Positions 36,706-45,919 of a DNA stretch of 64,000 bases are shown piece by piece (the stretch's first letter is position 1; every line of letters starts with the position of its first letter). Source of the DNA: Mesorhizobium shangrilense (GTDB taxonomy: Bacteria > Pseudomonadota > Alphaproteobacteria > Rhizobiales > Rhizobiaceae); assembly GCF_040537815.1 (NCBI RefSeq), contig NZ_JBEWSZ010000002.1:620001-684000 (forward strand), written 5' to 3'. The notes beneath the pieces were generated by a model that worked only from the letters and a program-made list of their open reading frames with translations, had not been told where the DNA came from and ran no database searches. The translations under genes were made by a program, and so were the position numbers.

Positions 36706-37596
36706 TCAGCGGTTCTCGGCGTAAGCCACCTGCCGGGTCGACATCACGGTACGCTCGCTCAGCGACGACACCAGCACATCGCGGCGGCCATGGCCGGGCA
36801 CCAACTGCACCACCTTGTAATCCCTGGCCTTCAGGTCGGCGAGCAGTTGCGGTAGCATCTGCGCGGTGCGCGGGTGGATGTCGTGCATCAGGATGATGCC
36901 GGAGCCGCGCTGCTCGATGCGCTTCAAGGTGCGCTGGCGGACCTGCTCGGGTGTCGACTGGAAGTAATCCTTGGAATCGATGTCGGCGTCGATGACGACG
37001 ATGCCGCGCGCCGCGAGTTGATGGCGCAGCGTGGCGGTGGACGCCAGATAGGGGAAGCGGAAGAACGGCGCCAGGCGCGACATCGACGGCACCAGGGCCG
37101 CCTCGACGCTCTTGATGCCGCCATCGATCTGGGCGTCGGCGGCAGCAACGTTCAGCTGCGCCAGATTGGCGTGGCTCTGCGTGTGCGTGCCGATGGTGTG
37201 GCCGTGGGCGGCGACTTCGCGCACGATGGCCGGATGGGCGCGGGCCATGCTTCCGACCATCATGAAGGTGGCCTTGACGCCGGCATTGTCGAGCGCGCGC
37301 AGGATGTTTTCGGTGCGGCCCGGCATTGGGCCGTCATCGAAGGTCAGCACCACTTCGTGGCTGCGCAGCTTGAGGTCGGCGATGCTGTTGACCGTGACGG
37401 TGCGGCCGGCAAGGCCGCCAAAGCTATGAGGAGGAAAGAGCCCGCCCGTGCCTGGCACCTCCGGTTCCGCCGCATAGGCGAGCTTGGTTGTGTCGGAGGC
37501 GGTCGCCGATTTCGTCGTCGCGCAGCCGGAGGCCAGTGCGCCCAGAGCAACAACACCCAACACCTGCGCCAGCAGGCGCCCGGACACAAAAGCCAT
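36706..37596 (-). CDS. Polysaccharide deacetylase lipoprotein (NodB-like)
   Basis: A 296-residue protein with a lipobox ASGC (residues about 22-25), so it is probably a periplasmic lipoprotein. The NodB domain motifs are complete: TFDDGP (catalytic base and metal), HTIGTHTQSHANL (metal His), FFRFPYLAS (substrate groove), DADIDSKDYF and IILMHDIHP (catalytic His). It would remove N- or O-acetyl groups from a glycan, perhaps peptidoglycan. It is not a nod-cluster gene by context. Start ATG at 37596. Confidence 0.9.
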   Translation of the reverse strand: MAFVSGRLLAQVLGVVALGALASGCATTKSATASDTTKLAYAAEPEVPGTGGLFPPHSFGGLAGRTVTVNSIADLKLRSHEVVLTFDDGPMPGRTENILRALDNAGVKATFMMVGSMARAHPAIVREVAAHGHTIGTHTQSHANLAQLNVAAADAQIDGGIKSVEAALVPSMSRLAPFFRFPYLASTATLRHQLAARGIVVIDADIDSKDYFQSTPEQVRQRTLKRIEQRGSGIILMHDIHPRTAQMLPQLLADLKARDYKVVQLVPGHGRRDVLVSSLSERTVMSTRQVAYAENR

Positions 37597-37858
37597 GGCG
37601 GAAATATCTCCTTGAATCGCCTACGCTTTTATTCCGGCTATGGTTAATGAAAGTTTACCCGGCGCCTTGACAGCGAGACCCGGCACGGATCGCTCCATCT
37701 TCCGCAAGCGTCTGCATATAGGCGAGTCCAACCGCGCTACCTGGGCGACTGAAACAGCGAAAAATACTGTGACTCGGCGCAACCATTGGGATAATTATCA
37801 GTTGGGTCGGACGGGCCGTGCCGGACCGTCCGGGAAATTCGCATCGCGAGGAGTTGCC

Positions 37859-38779
37859 ATGCTCTGGAGAGGCCGTCGTCAAAGTGACAATGTCGAGGAC
37901 GACCGCAGCGACAGCGGTGGTGGCGGCGGGGCAGGCCCCGGCTTCCAACTTCCGATCGGCGGCAGCGCCGGCGGCGGCATGTCTCTTTCGAGCATCATCA
38001 TCCTTGCCGTTATCGCCCTGATCGCGTGGGGTGTCTTCGGCATCAATCCACTGACGCTGCTGAACGGTGGCGACATCAGCGGCGGCGGCGGGCAGGTGAC
38101 CAGCAACAGCCCGCAGGGCAACGGCGTGGGTGCGCCGGCCTCCGACGAGATGAAGCAGTTCGTCTCCACGGTGCTGGCCGATACCGAGGATACCTGGACC
38201 GGCATCTTCAAGTCCCAAGGGTTGACCTATGAAAATCCGAAGCTGGTGCTGTTCAGCGGCCAGATCCGCTCGGCCTGCGGTTCCGCCAGTTCGGCGGCAG
38301 GACCATTCTATTGCCCCAACGATCGCAAGGTCTATCTCGACATGACCTTCTTCCAGCAACTGGACCAGCAGTTCGGTGCGTCCGGCGAATTTGCCCGGGC
38401 CTATGTCATCGCGCATGAGGTCGGTCATCACGTGCAGAACCTCACCGGCATCCTGCCCAAATTCAACAAGATGCGGCAGGGGATGAGCGAAGCCGATTCC
38501 AACCAGATGTCTGTGCGGATAGAGCTTCAGGCCGACTGCTTTGCCGGCATCTGGGCGCATTTCACCGGGCAGAAGGGCATTCTCGAGGCGGGCGACATGG
38601 AAAGCGCGCTGAACGCGGCCAAGCAGATCGGCGACGACACGCTGCAGAAGCGGGCGCAGGGCTACGTCGTGCCGGAAAGCTTCAACCATGGCACGTCGGC
38701 ACAGCGGCAGACCTGGCTGGCGCGCGGCTACAAGAGCGGCAAGCTCACGGATTGCGATACGTTCAACAATCCGATCTGA
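37859..38779 (+). CDS. YpfJ-type neutral zinc metallopeptidase
   Basis: A 306-residue protein: Gly-rich cytosolic N-terminus, one membrane helix (about 40-60), then a YpfJ-family zincin domain. HEVGHHVQNLTG supplies the zinc histidines and catalytic Glu, and QADCFAGIWAH the third ligand region. Two cysteines (SACGS, FYCPND) are typical. The substrate is not known. The ATG at 37859 has GAGGAG upstream; a frame opening at 37640 covers the promoter. Confidence 0.9.
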   Translation: MLWRGRRQSDNVEDDRSDSGGGGGAGPGFQLPIGGSAGGGMSLSSIIILAVIALIAWGVFGINPLTLLNGGDISGGGGQVTSNSPQGNGVGAPASDEMKQFVSTVLADTEDTWTGIFKSQGLTYENPKLVLFSGQIRSACGSASSAAGPFYCPNDRKVYLDMTFFQQLDQQFGASGEFARAYVIAHEVGHHVQNLTGILPKFNKMRQGMSEADSNQMSVRIELQADCFAGIWAHFTGQKGILEAGDMESALNAAKQIGDDTLQKRAQGYVVPESFNHGTSAQRQTWLARGYKSGKLTDCDTFNNPI

Positions 38780-38933
38780 GCATCAGGCAGCGTCATCGAA
38801 CGGCAGGCATTGCCTGCCGTCAGTGGCTGTCAGGATCAGGATATCCTGACCGTTCCCTTATTGTTCTGGAAAGCAAGCTCGCCTATAAGTTGCCTCCCAC
38901 TGTCCGGGGCGACTTTGAGGAGCCGACGCCGTC

Positions 38934-40199
38934 ATGATCGATCCCAAGACCGCCAGGCGTGGGCTTGCGCTCGTCTTCACCACGCTGCTGCTCGACGTCA
39001 TCGGCTTCGGCATGATCATGCCGGTGCTGCCGGCCTACCTGCAGGAGCTGACTGGCGTCGGCGTCAGCGGCGCGGCGATCGAAGGCGGCTGGTTGCTCTT
39101 CGTCTATGCGGCGATGCAGTTCTTCTTCGCACCGATCATGGGCGGCTTGAGCGACCGGTTCGGACGGCGGCCGATCCTGCTCGCCTCGGTGCTGACCTTC
39201 TCCATCGACAACTTGATCTGCGCGATCGCCTGGTCCTATCCGATGCTGTTCATCGGGCGTGTGCTCGCTGGCATTTCCGGCGCCAGCTATTCCACGACGT
39301 CCGCCTTCATCGCCGACATTTCGAACGATGAGAACCGGGCGAAGAATTTCGGCCTGCTTGGCATCGCCTTTGGCGTCGGCTTCGTCATCGGCCCGGTGCT
39401 GGGCGGGCTGCTCGGCACGTTCGGACCGCGCGTGCCGTTCTATTTTGCCGCCGGGCTTGCCTTCGTCAATTTCCTGATCGCACTGTTCCTGCTGCCGGAA
39501 ACGCTTGATGAGAAGCACCGTCGCCGCTTCGAGTGGAAGCGTGCGAACCCGGTCGGAACGCTCCTCCAGATGCGCCAGTATCAGGGCATCGGCTGGATCG
39601 GGCTTGTCTTCTTCCTGATGACGCTCGGCCACATGATGTATCCAGCGGTGTGGTCGTTCGTCGCCAATTACCGCTATGGCTGGAACCAGCAGCAGATCGG
39701 CTTTTCGCTCGGCGCCTTCGGCCTGTGCGGGGCGATCGTCATGGGCACGGTGCTGCCGCGTGCGATCCCCAGGTTTGGCGAGTGGAAGACGGCGGCAATC
39801 GGGCTGGCCTTCACGGCGGCCAGCGCCTTCGGCTACGCCTTCGCGTCGCAAGGCTGGATGGTTTACGCCGTGATCGTCGTCGGCTGCCTGGAAGCGCTCG
39901 CCGATCCGCCACTCAGGAGCCTCGCCGCGGCCAAGGTACCACCTTCGGCACAAGGCGAACTGCAGGGGGCGATGACCTCGATCTTCTCGATCACCTCGAT
40001 CATCACGCCGCTGCTTTATACGGCGATCTTTTCCTGGTTCACCGGGCCGAAGGCGCCGGTGACCTTTGGCGGCGCGCCCTATCTGGTCGGCGCGTTTTTC
40101 CTGGTTCTGGCGCTCATCGTCTTCGTCACGAAAGTGGTAAGGCCGGCGGTGCGCGAAAACGTCACGACGGGCGTAGCGGAAGACGGAGCACGGATATGA
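38934..40199 (+). CDS. MFS transporter, TetA-like group
   Basis: A 421-residue 12-segment MFS protein. The start [20 protein letters not shown], the loop [17 protein letters not shown] and [16 protein letters not shown] closely follow the TetA class of drug-proton antiporters. Many relatives are not tetracycline exporters, so no resistance is claimed. The stop overlaps the start of the aldo/keto reductase gene in ATGA, which suggests joint expression and perhaps export or import of a carbonyl compound. Confidence 0.9.
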   Translation: MIDPKTARRGLALVFTTLLLDVIGFGMIMPVLPAYLQELTGVGVSGAAIEGGWLLFVYAAMQFFFAPIMGGLSDRFGRRPILLASVLTFSIDNLICAIAWSYPMLFIGRVLAGISGASYSTTSAFIADISNDENRAKNFGLLGIAFGVGFVIGPVLGGLLGTFGPRVPFYFAAGLAFVNFLIALFLLPETLDEKHRRRFEWKRANPVGTLLQMRQYQGIGWIGLVFFLMTLGHMMYPAVWSFVANYRYGWNQQQIGFSLGAFGLCGAIVMGTVLPRAIPRFGEWKTAAIGLAFTAASAFGYAFASQGWMVYAVIVVGCLEALADPPLRSLAAAKVPPSAQGELQGAMTSIFSITSIITPLLYTAIFSWFTGPKAPVTFGGAPYLVGAFFLVLALIVFVTKVVRPAVRENVTTGVAEDGARI

Positions 40200-41116
40200 C
40201 CTATGACAGCCGCATTGCCCTGACCGAGGACGGGTTGTCGCTGTCGCGGCTGGTCTTTGGCGCCTGGCGCCTGCTCGACGGCCCTGTTCGCCCGGATGCC
40301 GATGCGGTCGCGCGGCTGATCGGCATCGCCGTCGATCTCGGCCTGACCAGCTTCGATCATGCCGACATCTACGGAAACTACGAGGTGGAGGCTGCCTTCG
40401 GCGCCGGGCTGGCGCGTTGGGCAGGCAAGCGCGAGGACATCGAACTGATCTCGAAATGCGACATCATGCTGGAATCGCCGAACAGGACGGGCAACCGGCT
40501 GAAGCATTACGACACCAGTGCGGCCCATATCATCGCCTCGGTGGAGCGCTCGCTGGCCAATCTGCGCACCGACTATCTCGACCTGCTCCTGTTGCACCGG
40601 CCGGACCCGCTGATGGATGCCGACGAGACGGCGGCAGCGCTTGCCGGGCTGGTCAAGGCCGGCAAGGTGAGGGCGCTCGGCGTCTCCAATTTCACGCCGT
40701 CGCAGTTCGATCTCCTGGCCTCGCGGCTGCCGTTTTCATTGGCCACCAACCAGATCGAGATGTCGGTGCTGAAGACCACGGCCCTGACCGACGGCAGCCT
40801 CGACCACGCGCAGCGCCTGTCCTACGCGCCGATGATCTGGTCGCCGCTGGGCGGCGGTTCGCTGTTCACTGGCCAGGAGGGAAGGGAGGCGCGAGTGCGT
40901 GCGGCACTTGCGGCGGTGGCTGCCGAAATCGGCGCTGGCGAGCTCGCCACCGTCGCCATCGCCTGGCTGCTGCGCCATCCGGCACAGCTGGTGCCGGTGC
41001 TGGGTTCGATGAAGCCGGAACGGCTGGCAGCCATGGTCAAGGCATTGGACGTCCGCCTCGACCGCCAGCAATGGTTCGCCATCCTGGAGGCGAGCGAGGG
41101 GCGCTCGGTGGCGTAA
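40196..41116 (+). CDS. Aldo/keto reductase
   Basis: A 306-residue (beta/alpha)8 oxidoreductase. Catalytic Asp and Tyr are in SFDHADIYGNYEVE, the lysine in ELISKCDI, and the histidine in LLLLHRPDPLMD; ALGVSNFTPSQ and WSPLGGGSLF complete the pattern. This is the YdhF-like subgroup. It reduces carbonyls with NADPH in the cytoplasm; the substrate is unknown. It is co-translated with the MFS gene through a four-base overlap. Confidence 0.92.
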   Translation: MTYDSRIALTEDGLSLSRLVFGAWRLLDGPVRPDADAVARLIGIAVDLGLTSFDHADIYGNYEVEAAFGAGLARWAGKREDIELISKCDIMLESPNRTGNRLKHYDTSAAHIIASVERSLANLRTDYLDLLLLHRPDPLMDADETAAALAGLVKAGKVRALGVSNFTPSQFDLLASRLPFSLATNQIEMSVLKTTALTDGSLDHAQRLSYAPMIWSPLGGGSLFTGQEGREARVRAALAAVAAEIGAGELATVAIAWLLRHPAQLVPVLGSMKPERLAAMVKALDVRLDRQQWFAILEASEGRSVA

Positions 41117-41189
41117 GACCGGGATTGCGATGCGAGATTGTGAGCGTTTGCGCCAACGTGCAAGAAGGGCGCGCCGAGGTGCGGCCAGT

Positions 41190-41249
41190 TCTCCTTCTCC
41201 CCGTCACTATACGGGGAGAAGATGCCGGCAGGCAGATGAGGGCAGCGCT
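41190..41249. repeat. Half of a RIME-like element, copy G
   Basis: CTCCTTCTCCCCGTCACTAT and ACGGGGAGAAGATGCC followed by GGCAGATGAGGGCAGCGC matches one arm of copy A at 6.6 kb, including the spacing to GATGAGGG. The second arm is missing. It lies between the aldo/keto reductase gene and the end of carA and could act as a convergent terminator. Confidence 0.65.
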
Positions 41250-41260
41250 AACGGATCGCG

Positions 41261-42466
41261 TTAAGCCCGCTCGGCCAGCAATTCCTCGCCGCGCTTTTCG
41301 CGGATGAGGTTGACGAAGCGGCGAAACAGATAGTGCGAATCCTGCGGGCCGGGCGAGGCTTCGGGGTGGTGCTGGACCGAGAACACCGGACGGCCGGTGA
41401 GCGTGATGCCGCAGTTCGAGCCGTCGAACAGCGAGACGTGGGTTTCCTCGACGCCGGCAGGCAGTGAATCGGCATCAACGGCAAAGCCGTGGTTCATCGA
41501 GACGATCTCGACCTTGCCGGTGGTGTGGTCCTTGACCGGATGGTTGGCGCCGTGATGGCCCTGGTGCATCTTGGCGGTCCTGCCGCCCAGCGCCAGCGCC
41601 AGCATCTGGTGGCCAAGGCATATGCCGAACACCGGGATATCGGTCTTCAACAGGTCCTGGATGACCGGCACGGCATATTCACCGGTGGCTTCCGGGTCGC
41701 CGGGGCCGTTGGAGAGGAAGATGCCGTCCGGCTGCATGGCCAGGATCTCCTCGGCGCCGGTCTTGGCCGGAACCACGGTGACCTTGGCGCCGAGGCCGGC
41801 AAGCAGGCGCAATATATTGCGCTTGACGCCATAGTCGATGGCGACGACGTGCAGGGTCGGATCGTCCTGCTCGCCAAAGCCTTCGTTCCAGACCCAGGGC
41901 GTCTCGCGCCAGACCGAGGACTGGCCCGAGGTGACTTCCTTGGCGAGGTCGAGCCCGATGAGGCCCGACCACGCGGCGGCGCGCTTCTTCAGGTCATCGA
42001 GGTCGAACACGCCGTCGGGCGCGTGCGCGATGACAGCGTTGGGCATGCCCTTCTCGCGGATCAGCGCAGTCAGCGCGCGGGTGTCGATGCCCGACAGGGC
42101 GACAATGCCGCGCTTCTTCAGCCACTCGTCGAGACCGGTACCGGCGCGGTAGTTGGAAGGGTTGGTGACATCGGCCTTGAACACGGCGCCGACGGCGCCG
42201 GCGCGGGCAGCCGGGTTGAGATCCTCGATGTCCTCGCCATTGGTGCCGATATTGCCGATGTGCGGGAAGGTGAAGGTGACGATCTGCCCGGCATAGGACG
42301 GGTCGGTGAGAATTTCCTGGTAGCCGGTGAGCGCGGTATTGAAGCAGACTTCGGCGACGGCGGACCCGGTGGCGCCAAGGCCGCGCCCTTCGATGACGGT
42401 GCCGTCGGCCAGCACCAGAAGGGCGGTCGGCTTTTCGGTTGCCCAGGCGGGCGTCATCTCGGCCAT
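41261..42466 (-). CDS. carA: Carbamoyl-phosphate synthase small subunit
   Basis: 401 residues. The N-terminal CPSase domain (GATGSAVAEVCFNTALTGYQ, EILTDPSYAGQIVTFTFPHI) precedes a class I glutamine amidotransferase with the catalytic cysteine in FGICLGHQMLALALGG and the His/Glu pair in SVQHHPEASPGP. It provides ammonia to CarB for arginine and pyrimidine synthesis. The ATG at 42466 is chosen because AGGAG lies seven bases upstream; a 32-residue extension is implausible. It is divergent from the yqeY-like gene. Confidence 0.96.
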   Translation of the reverse strand: MAEMTPAWATEKPTALLVLADGTVIEGRGLGATGSAVAEVCFNTALTGYQEILTDPSYAGQIVTFTFPHIGNIGTNGEDIEDLNPAARAGAVGAVFKADVTNPSNYRAGTGLDEWLKKRGIVALSGIDTRALTALIREKGMPNAVIAHAPDGVFDLDDLKKRAAAWSGLIGLDLAKEVTSGQSSVWRETPWVWNEGFGEQDDPTLHVVAIDYGVKRNILRLLAGLGAKVTVVPAKTGAEEILAMQPDGIFLSNGPGDPEATGEYAVPVIQDLLKTDIPVFGICLGHQMLALALGGRTAKMHQGHHGANHPVKDHTTGKVEIVSMNHGFAVDADSLPAGVEETHVSLFDGSNCGITLTGRPVFSVQHHPEASPGPQDSHYLFRRFVNLIREKRGEELLAERA

Positions 42467-42740
42467 GGCGGCACTCCTATAAGCCGCGCTGCAATCGGCC
42501 CGGCGGGCCATTTGCGCGGCAAACGGCGCGAAGCGGCGATTTCGCGGCTTCCACGCAGTCAAGCTTCAGTTCATGCAAGGCCCAGTACATAGGGGAAGGG
42601 GGCGGGGCGGTCAATGATGATGCGAAATGCGGCCGCGATTTATTTCATCAAGCAATATCATAGGCTTGCCCTGTCATATCAGGATTTGCGTTGACCTCCT
42701 CCCGGCGCTATTGTCCGCGCCGATCCAAGGAGAAAGCATC

Positions 42741-43190
42741 ATGCGCGCGAAAATCGCCGAATCCCTGAAGGCCGCGATGAAGGCGCAGGACAAGCACCGG
42801 CTGCCGACCTTGCGGCTGATCCAGGCCGCCATCCACGACCGCGACATCGCCAATCGTGGTTCGGCCAAGGAGCCGGCCAGCAATGACGAGATCCTGCAGA
42901 TCATGGCCAAGATGGTGAAGCAGCGCGAGGAGTCGGCCAAGGCATTCGACGACGGCAAGCGGCCGGAACTGGCGGCCAAGGAGCGCGAGGAGATGGCTAT
43001 CATCCGTGACTTCCTGCCGACGCAGCTGGACGATGCCGCGGTGACGGCAGCGGCGCGCGAAGCCATCGCCGAGACCGGTGCGGCCAGCCAGAAGGACATG
43101 GGCAAGGTGATCGCCGTGCTGAAGGCGAAATATGCCGGCCAGATGGACTTCGCCAAGGCAAGCGGCATCGTCAAGGGCCTGCTGCAGTAA
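42741..43190 (+). CDS. yqeY: GatB/YqeY domain protein
   Basis: A 149-residue YqeY-family protein. LKAAMKAQDKHRLPTLRLI, IMAKMVKQREESAKAFDDG and the C-terminal MGKVIAVLKAKYAGQMDFAK match the tRNA-tail-binding domain also found in GatB. The stand-alone protein has no firmly known role; it might bind tRNA. AAGGAGAAA before the ATG supports the start. It is divergent from carA, a common context in alphaproteobacteria. The intergenic 42467-42740 shows no other gene. Confidence 0.92.
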   Translation: MRAKIAESLKAAMKAQDKHRLPTLRLIQAAIHDRDIANRGSAKEPASNDEILQIMAKMVKQREESAKAFDDGKRPELAAKEREEMAIIRDFLPTQLDDAAVTAAAREAIAETGAASQKDMGKVIAVLKAKYAGQMDFAKASGIVKGLLQ

Positions 43191-43234
43191 GGCATTTGTC
43201 CCGCCATCTGACCAGCGATGCTTGGGAGGTGAGG

Positions 43235-44023
43235 GTGGAAACCAAGCCAAAGGCGAACCCGGTTCTTGCCAGTTGCGTCGGGCGATACGCCGAAGCGGCG
43301 CCGGTGCCGGCTCTTCGCGAGCACTTTCTGTGCGTGTGGAGGCACGTCATTCCCAGCGATCATGCCGGAAGCATCGCTGTTGTTCCCGACGGCTGTGTCG
43401 ATCTTCTCTGGAGCGACAACCGCCTCGTCGTGGTCGGCCCGGATGTCACGGCCGCCAATCCCGACTTGGTGCCGGGCGCGACGGTGCTTGGCATGCGCTT
43501 TCGGCCGGGTGCGGCCGCGCACTGGCTGGGCTTGCCGATGACGGAGATCGTCGGCAGCCAGATCGATATGCTGGATATCTGGGGCGAGAGGGCTGGGGAC
43601 ATCACCGGGATACTGCAGGACACCAGGGGCATGTTCGAGCAGGCCGGATTGCTGCAGGAATTGCTCAGCCGGATGGCGCCGTCGGTCGAGGCTCCCTGCC
43701 GAGACGGGGGGGTGATGTTCGAGCTGCTGCAGAATGATACCGGCGCTGAGGGTGAGGTTGTATCGCGCCTGACACGCCGGCTCGATGTCAGCGAACGCAC
43801 GTTGCGGCGCAGGAGCCATCACCTGTTCGGCTATGGTCCTAAGACGCTTGACCGCATCCTGCGCTTTCAGAGGTTCCAGGTCCTGGCGCGGCAGGCAGGA
43901 CAGGCGGGATTGGCCGACATGGCCTATGCGACGGGATATGCCGACCAGGCGCATCTCGGCCGCGAAATCCAGTCGCTCAGCGGCATGACCGCACGGCAGT
44001 TCGTCCGCCAGCTGGCGGCGTGA
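43235..44023 (+). CDS. AraC family transcriptional regulator
   Basis: About 262 residues. The N-terminal ligand domain has the DUF6597-like pattern AVVPDGCVDLLW and GMRFRPGAAAHWLGLP. The C-terminal AraC HTH shows LDVSERTLRRRSHHLFGYGP, KTLDRILRFQRF and LADMAYATGYADQAHLGREI. Start codon choice: GTG at 43235 directly after GGGAGG; a TTG at 43196 is also in frame. It may control the VOC and DoxX genes that follow on the same strand, but I see no defined site. Confidence 0.83.
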   Translation: METKPKANPVLASCVGRYAEAAPVPALREHFLCVWRHVIPSDHAGSIAVVPDGCVDLLWSDNRLVVVGPDVTAANPDLVPGATVLGMRFRPGAAAHWLGLPMTEIVGSQIDMLDIWGERAGDITGILQDTRGMFEQAGLLQELLSRMAPSVEAPCRDGGVMFELLQNDTGAEGEVVSRLTRRLDVSERTLRRRSHHLFGYGPKTLDRILRFQRFQVLARQAGQAGLADMAYATGYADQAHLGREIQSLSGMTARQFVRQLAA

Positions 44024-44101
44024 CTGGCCGTTTTCTTCAAGACCGCCGACGCTTCTCGCGCCATCTTCCGGCAATCAATCCAACCAGGGAAAGGACGCGG
44101 C

Positions 44102-44455
44102 ATGGGCGCGAGAGGCAATGATCGCCAGATCGACAATATCGAATTCAACGTCAGCGGCATCGCGCGTTCGCGCGACTTCTATGGCAAGGCATTCGGCTGG
44201 AGCTTTACCGAATACGGGCCGACCTATTGCGAGTTCACGGACGGACGGCTGACAGGCGGGCTGACCACAGGAGGTCCGATCAAGCCGGGCGGCCCGCTGG
44301 TCATTCTCTATGCCGACGATCTCGCTGCAACGCAGAGGCGGATCGAGCAGGCCGGAGCGAAGATCGTCAAGCCGGTGTTCGAATTCCCCGGCGGCCGCCG
44401 CTTTCATTTCGAGGATCCGGACGGATACGAACTCGCGGTGTGGTCGGCAAACTGA
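44102..44455 (+). CDS. VOC (glyoxalase/bleomycin resistance-like) protein
   Basis: A 117-residue vicinal-oxygen-chelate fold protein. IDNIEFNVSGIARSRDFYGK, AFGWSFTEYG, the centre LVILYADDLAATQRRIEQAG and the end FHFEDPDGYELAVWS are characteristic. The first metal ligand position (usually His in IDHI) is Asn here, so metal binding may be lost or different. The function is unknown. The DoxX-like gene begins at or just after its stop. Confidence 0.85.
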   Translation: MGARGNDRQIDNIEFNVSGIARSRDFYGKAFGWSFTEYGPTYCEFTDGRLTGGLTTGGPIKPGGPLVILYADDLAATQRRIEQAGAKIVKPVFEFPGGRRFHFEDPDGYELAVWSAN

Positions 44456-44466
44456 GGCTCACGCCC

Positions 44467-44835
44467 GTGATCGCCCTGGTCCACACGCTCGGCTTCGTAC
44501 TGCTCGGTGGCGTTTTCGTGTGGGCCGGGACCGAGCATTTCCTGAAGTTCAGGACAATTGCGGCGCAACTCGCCGAGCGGCGATTTCCCGCGCCAAGCCT
44601 TCTGCTTGCAGCGGGGTCCATCGTGGAGATTGTTGCCGGCTTCTGCATGGCCACCGGCATTGTCCGGCCCTATGCGGCGCTGGCGCTCATAGCGTTCACT
44701 GTTGCCACCTGCCTGACGGTTCTCAACTTCTGGCGCTATTCCGGGCCGGAAAGGCAGGGACTGCGTTCCGCCTTCACCATCAATATTGCCGTTGTCGGCG
44801 GGCTGATCCTGGCGGCAACAGCCGATCTGCATTGA
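44467..44835 (+). CDS. DoxX-like membrane protein
   Basis: About 122 residues with four hydrophobic segments. FVLLGGVFVWAGTEHFLKFR, LLLAAGSIVEIVAGFCMATG and ALALIAFTVATCLTVLNFW fit the DoxX/SURF4-like fold. The role is not known; relatives lie in redox and sulfur pathways. The GTG at 44467 has TGAGG upstream; a GTG at 44440 inside the VOC gene is an alternative. Likely translated together with the VOC gene. Confidence 0.75.
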   Translation: MIALVHTLGFVLLGGVFVWAGTEHFLKFRTIAAQLAERRFPAPSLLLAAGSIVEIVAGFCMATGIVRPYAALALIAFTVATCLTVLNFWRYSGPERQGLRSAFTINIAVVGGLILAATADLH

Positions 44836-44931
44836 GCTAGCGAACACCCGCTTCAATCGGAAGTCTGCGTCGATAGCTCCGGCGTCAACGTTGCGTCAGC
44901 ACCGTGGCGGATGTCGGTGTAATCCGCTACC

Positions 44932-44960
44932 TTGCATAAACAGGTAGCGTGTTATATACA
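44932..44960 (+). promoter_or_regulatory. Predicted promoter of the PadR operon
   Basis: TTGCAT (44932-44937) and TATACA (44955-44960) are 17 bases apart. The -10 hexamer abuts the perfect palindrome that follows, so a bound repressor would block the promoter. Confidence 0.55.
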
Positions 44961-44979
44961 GGTCTCGAATTCGAGACCT
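44960..44979. promoter_or_regulatory. Perfect 20-bp palindrome, candidate PadR operator
   Basis: AGGTCTCGAATTCGAGACCT is fully self-complementary with no mismatch. It begins at the last base of the -10 box and ends three bases before the PadR start codon, overlapping the likely transcription start. Confidence 0.7.
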
Positions 44980-44982
44980 TCC

Positions 44983-45309
44983 ATGACCGAGTCGATCCTA
45001 GTTCAGTTGCGAAAAGGCGCGCTTGATCTGTGCGTGCTGGCCGTGCTGTCGCGGGGTGAGAGCTACGGCTATGAAATCGCCAGCACGCTGGTTGCCGCGG
45101 TGAATATGGGGGAGGGAACGATCTATCCCCTGATGCGCCGGATGCAGAATGACGGCCTGGTCGCCACGCAGATCGTCGAGTCGAGCAGCGGGCCGCCGCG
45201 CAAATATTACCGGCTCACGCCGTTGGGCCAGCAGGCCTTCGAAGCCCATCGCCGCGACTGGCGCTCCTTCGCGGGCGCCGTCGACAAACTTCTCGAGGAT
45301 CTGCCATGA
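44983..45309 (+). CDS. PadR family transcriptional regulator
   Basis: A 108-residue PadR protein: LRKGALDLCVLAVLSRGESY, GYEIASTL, GTIYPLMRRMQNDGLVATQ and KYYRLTPLGQQAFEAHRRDW give the winged helix and the C-terminal dimer helix. It is the first gene of a PadR-DUF1700-GIN operon, a well-known arrangement whose signal is often envelope or lipid stress. The start ATG at 44983 follows the palindrome; a longer frame from 44932 would read through the promoter. Confidence 0.92.
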   Translation: MTESILVQLRKGALDLCVLAVLSRGESYGYEIASTLVAAVNMGEGTIYPLMRRMQNDGLVATQIVESSSGPPRKYYRLTPLGQQAFEAHRRDWRSFAGAVDKLLEDLP

Positions 45310-45872
45310 CCAGGGACGCCTTCCTGCGGACGCTGAGAGCGGGACTTGCCGGCCTGTCGCCCCAGGAGATCGAGGATATTGTCGGCGACTATGCCTCCCA
45401 TTTCGCCGATGCCTCGGGCCGCGGCGAAGCGGAAGTCGCGGCGGCCCTGGGTGATCCGACCAGGATCGCCCGCGAGTTGCGCGCCGAGGCTGGGTTGCGC
45501 CGTTTTGAAGCCCATTGGAGCGTGTCGAATATGTTGGCGGCGACGTTCGCCCTGGCTGGCCTTGCCTTCGTCGACATCGTCTTCCTGCTGCCGCTGCTCA
45601 TCACCGCGGTCGTGCTGGCGCTCGGCCTTGGCATCACGCTTGTCGCCATCGGCGCGCTTGGCATCAAGATCATCCTCACCACATTGCTGTTCGAGCCTGG
45701 CGCCACCTTTTCCCTCAAGCTGGGCCGCCTGTTCATAGGTGCCGGACTCGTGAGCGGCTTCATTGGCGGCGGCGCCTTGCTGCTGCTGGGCCTGAGCGCG
45801 GGCATACGCGTTGTCGGGCGCTATGCCCGGCTGCATTCCCGTATCACTGAGCGGGACCGCAACCCCGCTTGA
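45306..45872 (+). CDS. DUF1700 (HAAS-type) membrane protein
   Basis: A 188-residue protein. The N-terminal HAAS-like helical domain (MTRDAFLRTLRAGLAGLSPQ, EIEDIVGDYASHFADA, AALGDPTRIARELRAE) is followed by three or four membrane segments from about residue 75. The soluble part is thought to interact with PadR or other membrane partners. It starts in an ATGA overlap with padR. Confidence 0.9.
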   Translation: MTRDAFLRTLRAGLAGLSPQEIEDIVGDYASHFADASGRGEAEVAAALGDPTRIARELRAEAGLRRFEAHWSVSNMLAATFALAGLAFVDIVFLLPLLITAVVLALGLGITLVAIGALGIKIILTTLLFEPGATFSLKLGRLFIGAGLVSGFIGGGALLLLGLSAGIRVVGRYARLHSRITERDRNPA

Positions 45873-45919
45873 GCGTTGCCAAGCTCGTGCAATTGTCATC
45901 ACGTTGAAGGAGACGGACA

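Noticed and set aside
36706..37596. Nodulation gene nodB
   Set aside because: The NodB fold is shared by many deacetylases. This one is a lipoprotein without other nod genes or a nod box.
37640..37858. N-terminal extension of the zinc metallopeptidase
   Set aside because: The added residues have no family match and a good ribosome-binding site lies right before the ATG at 37859.
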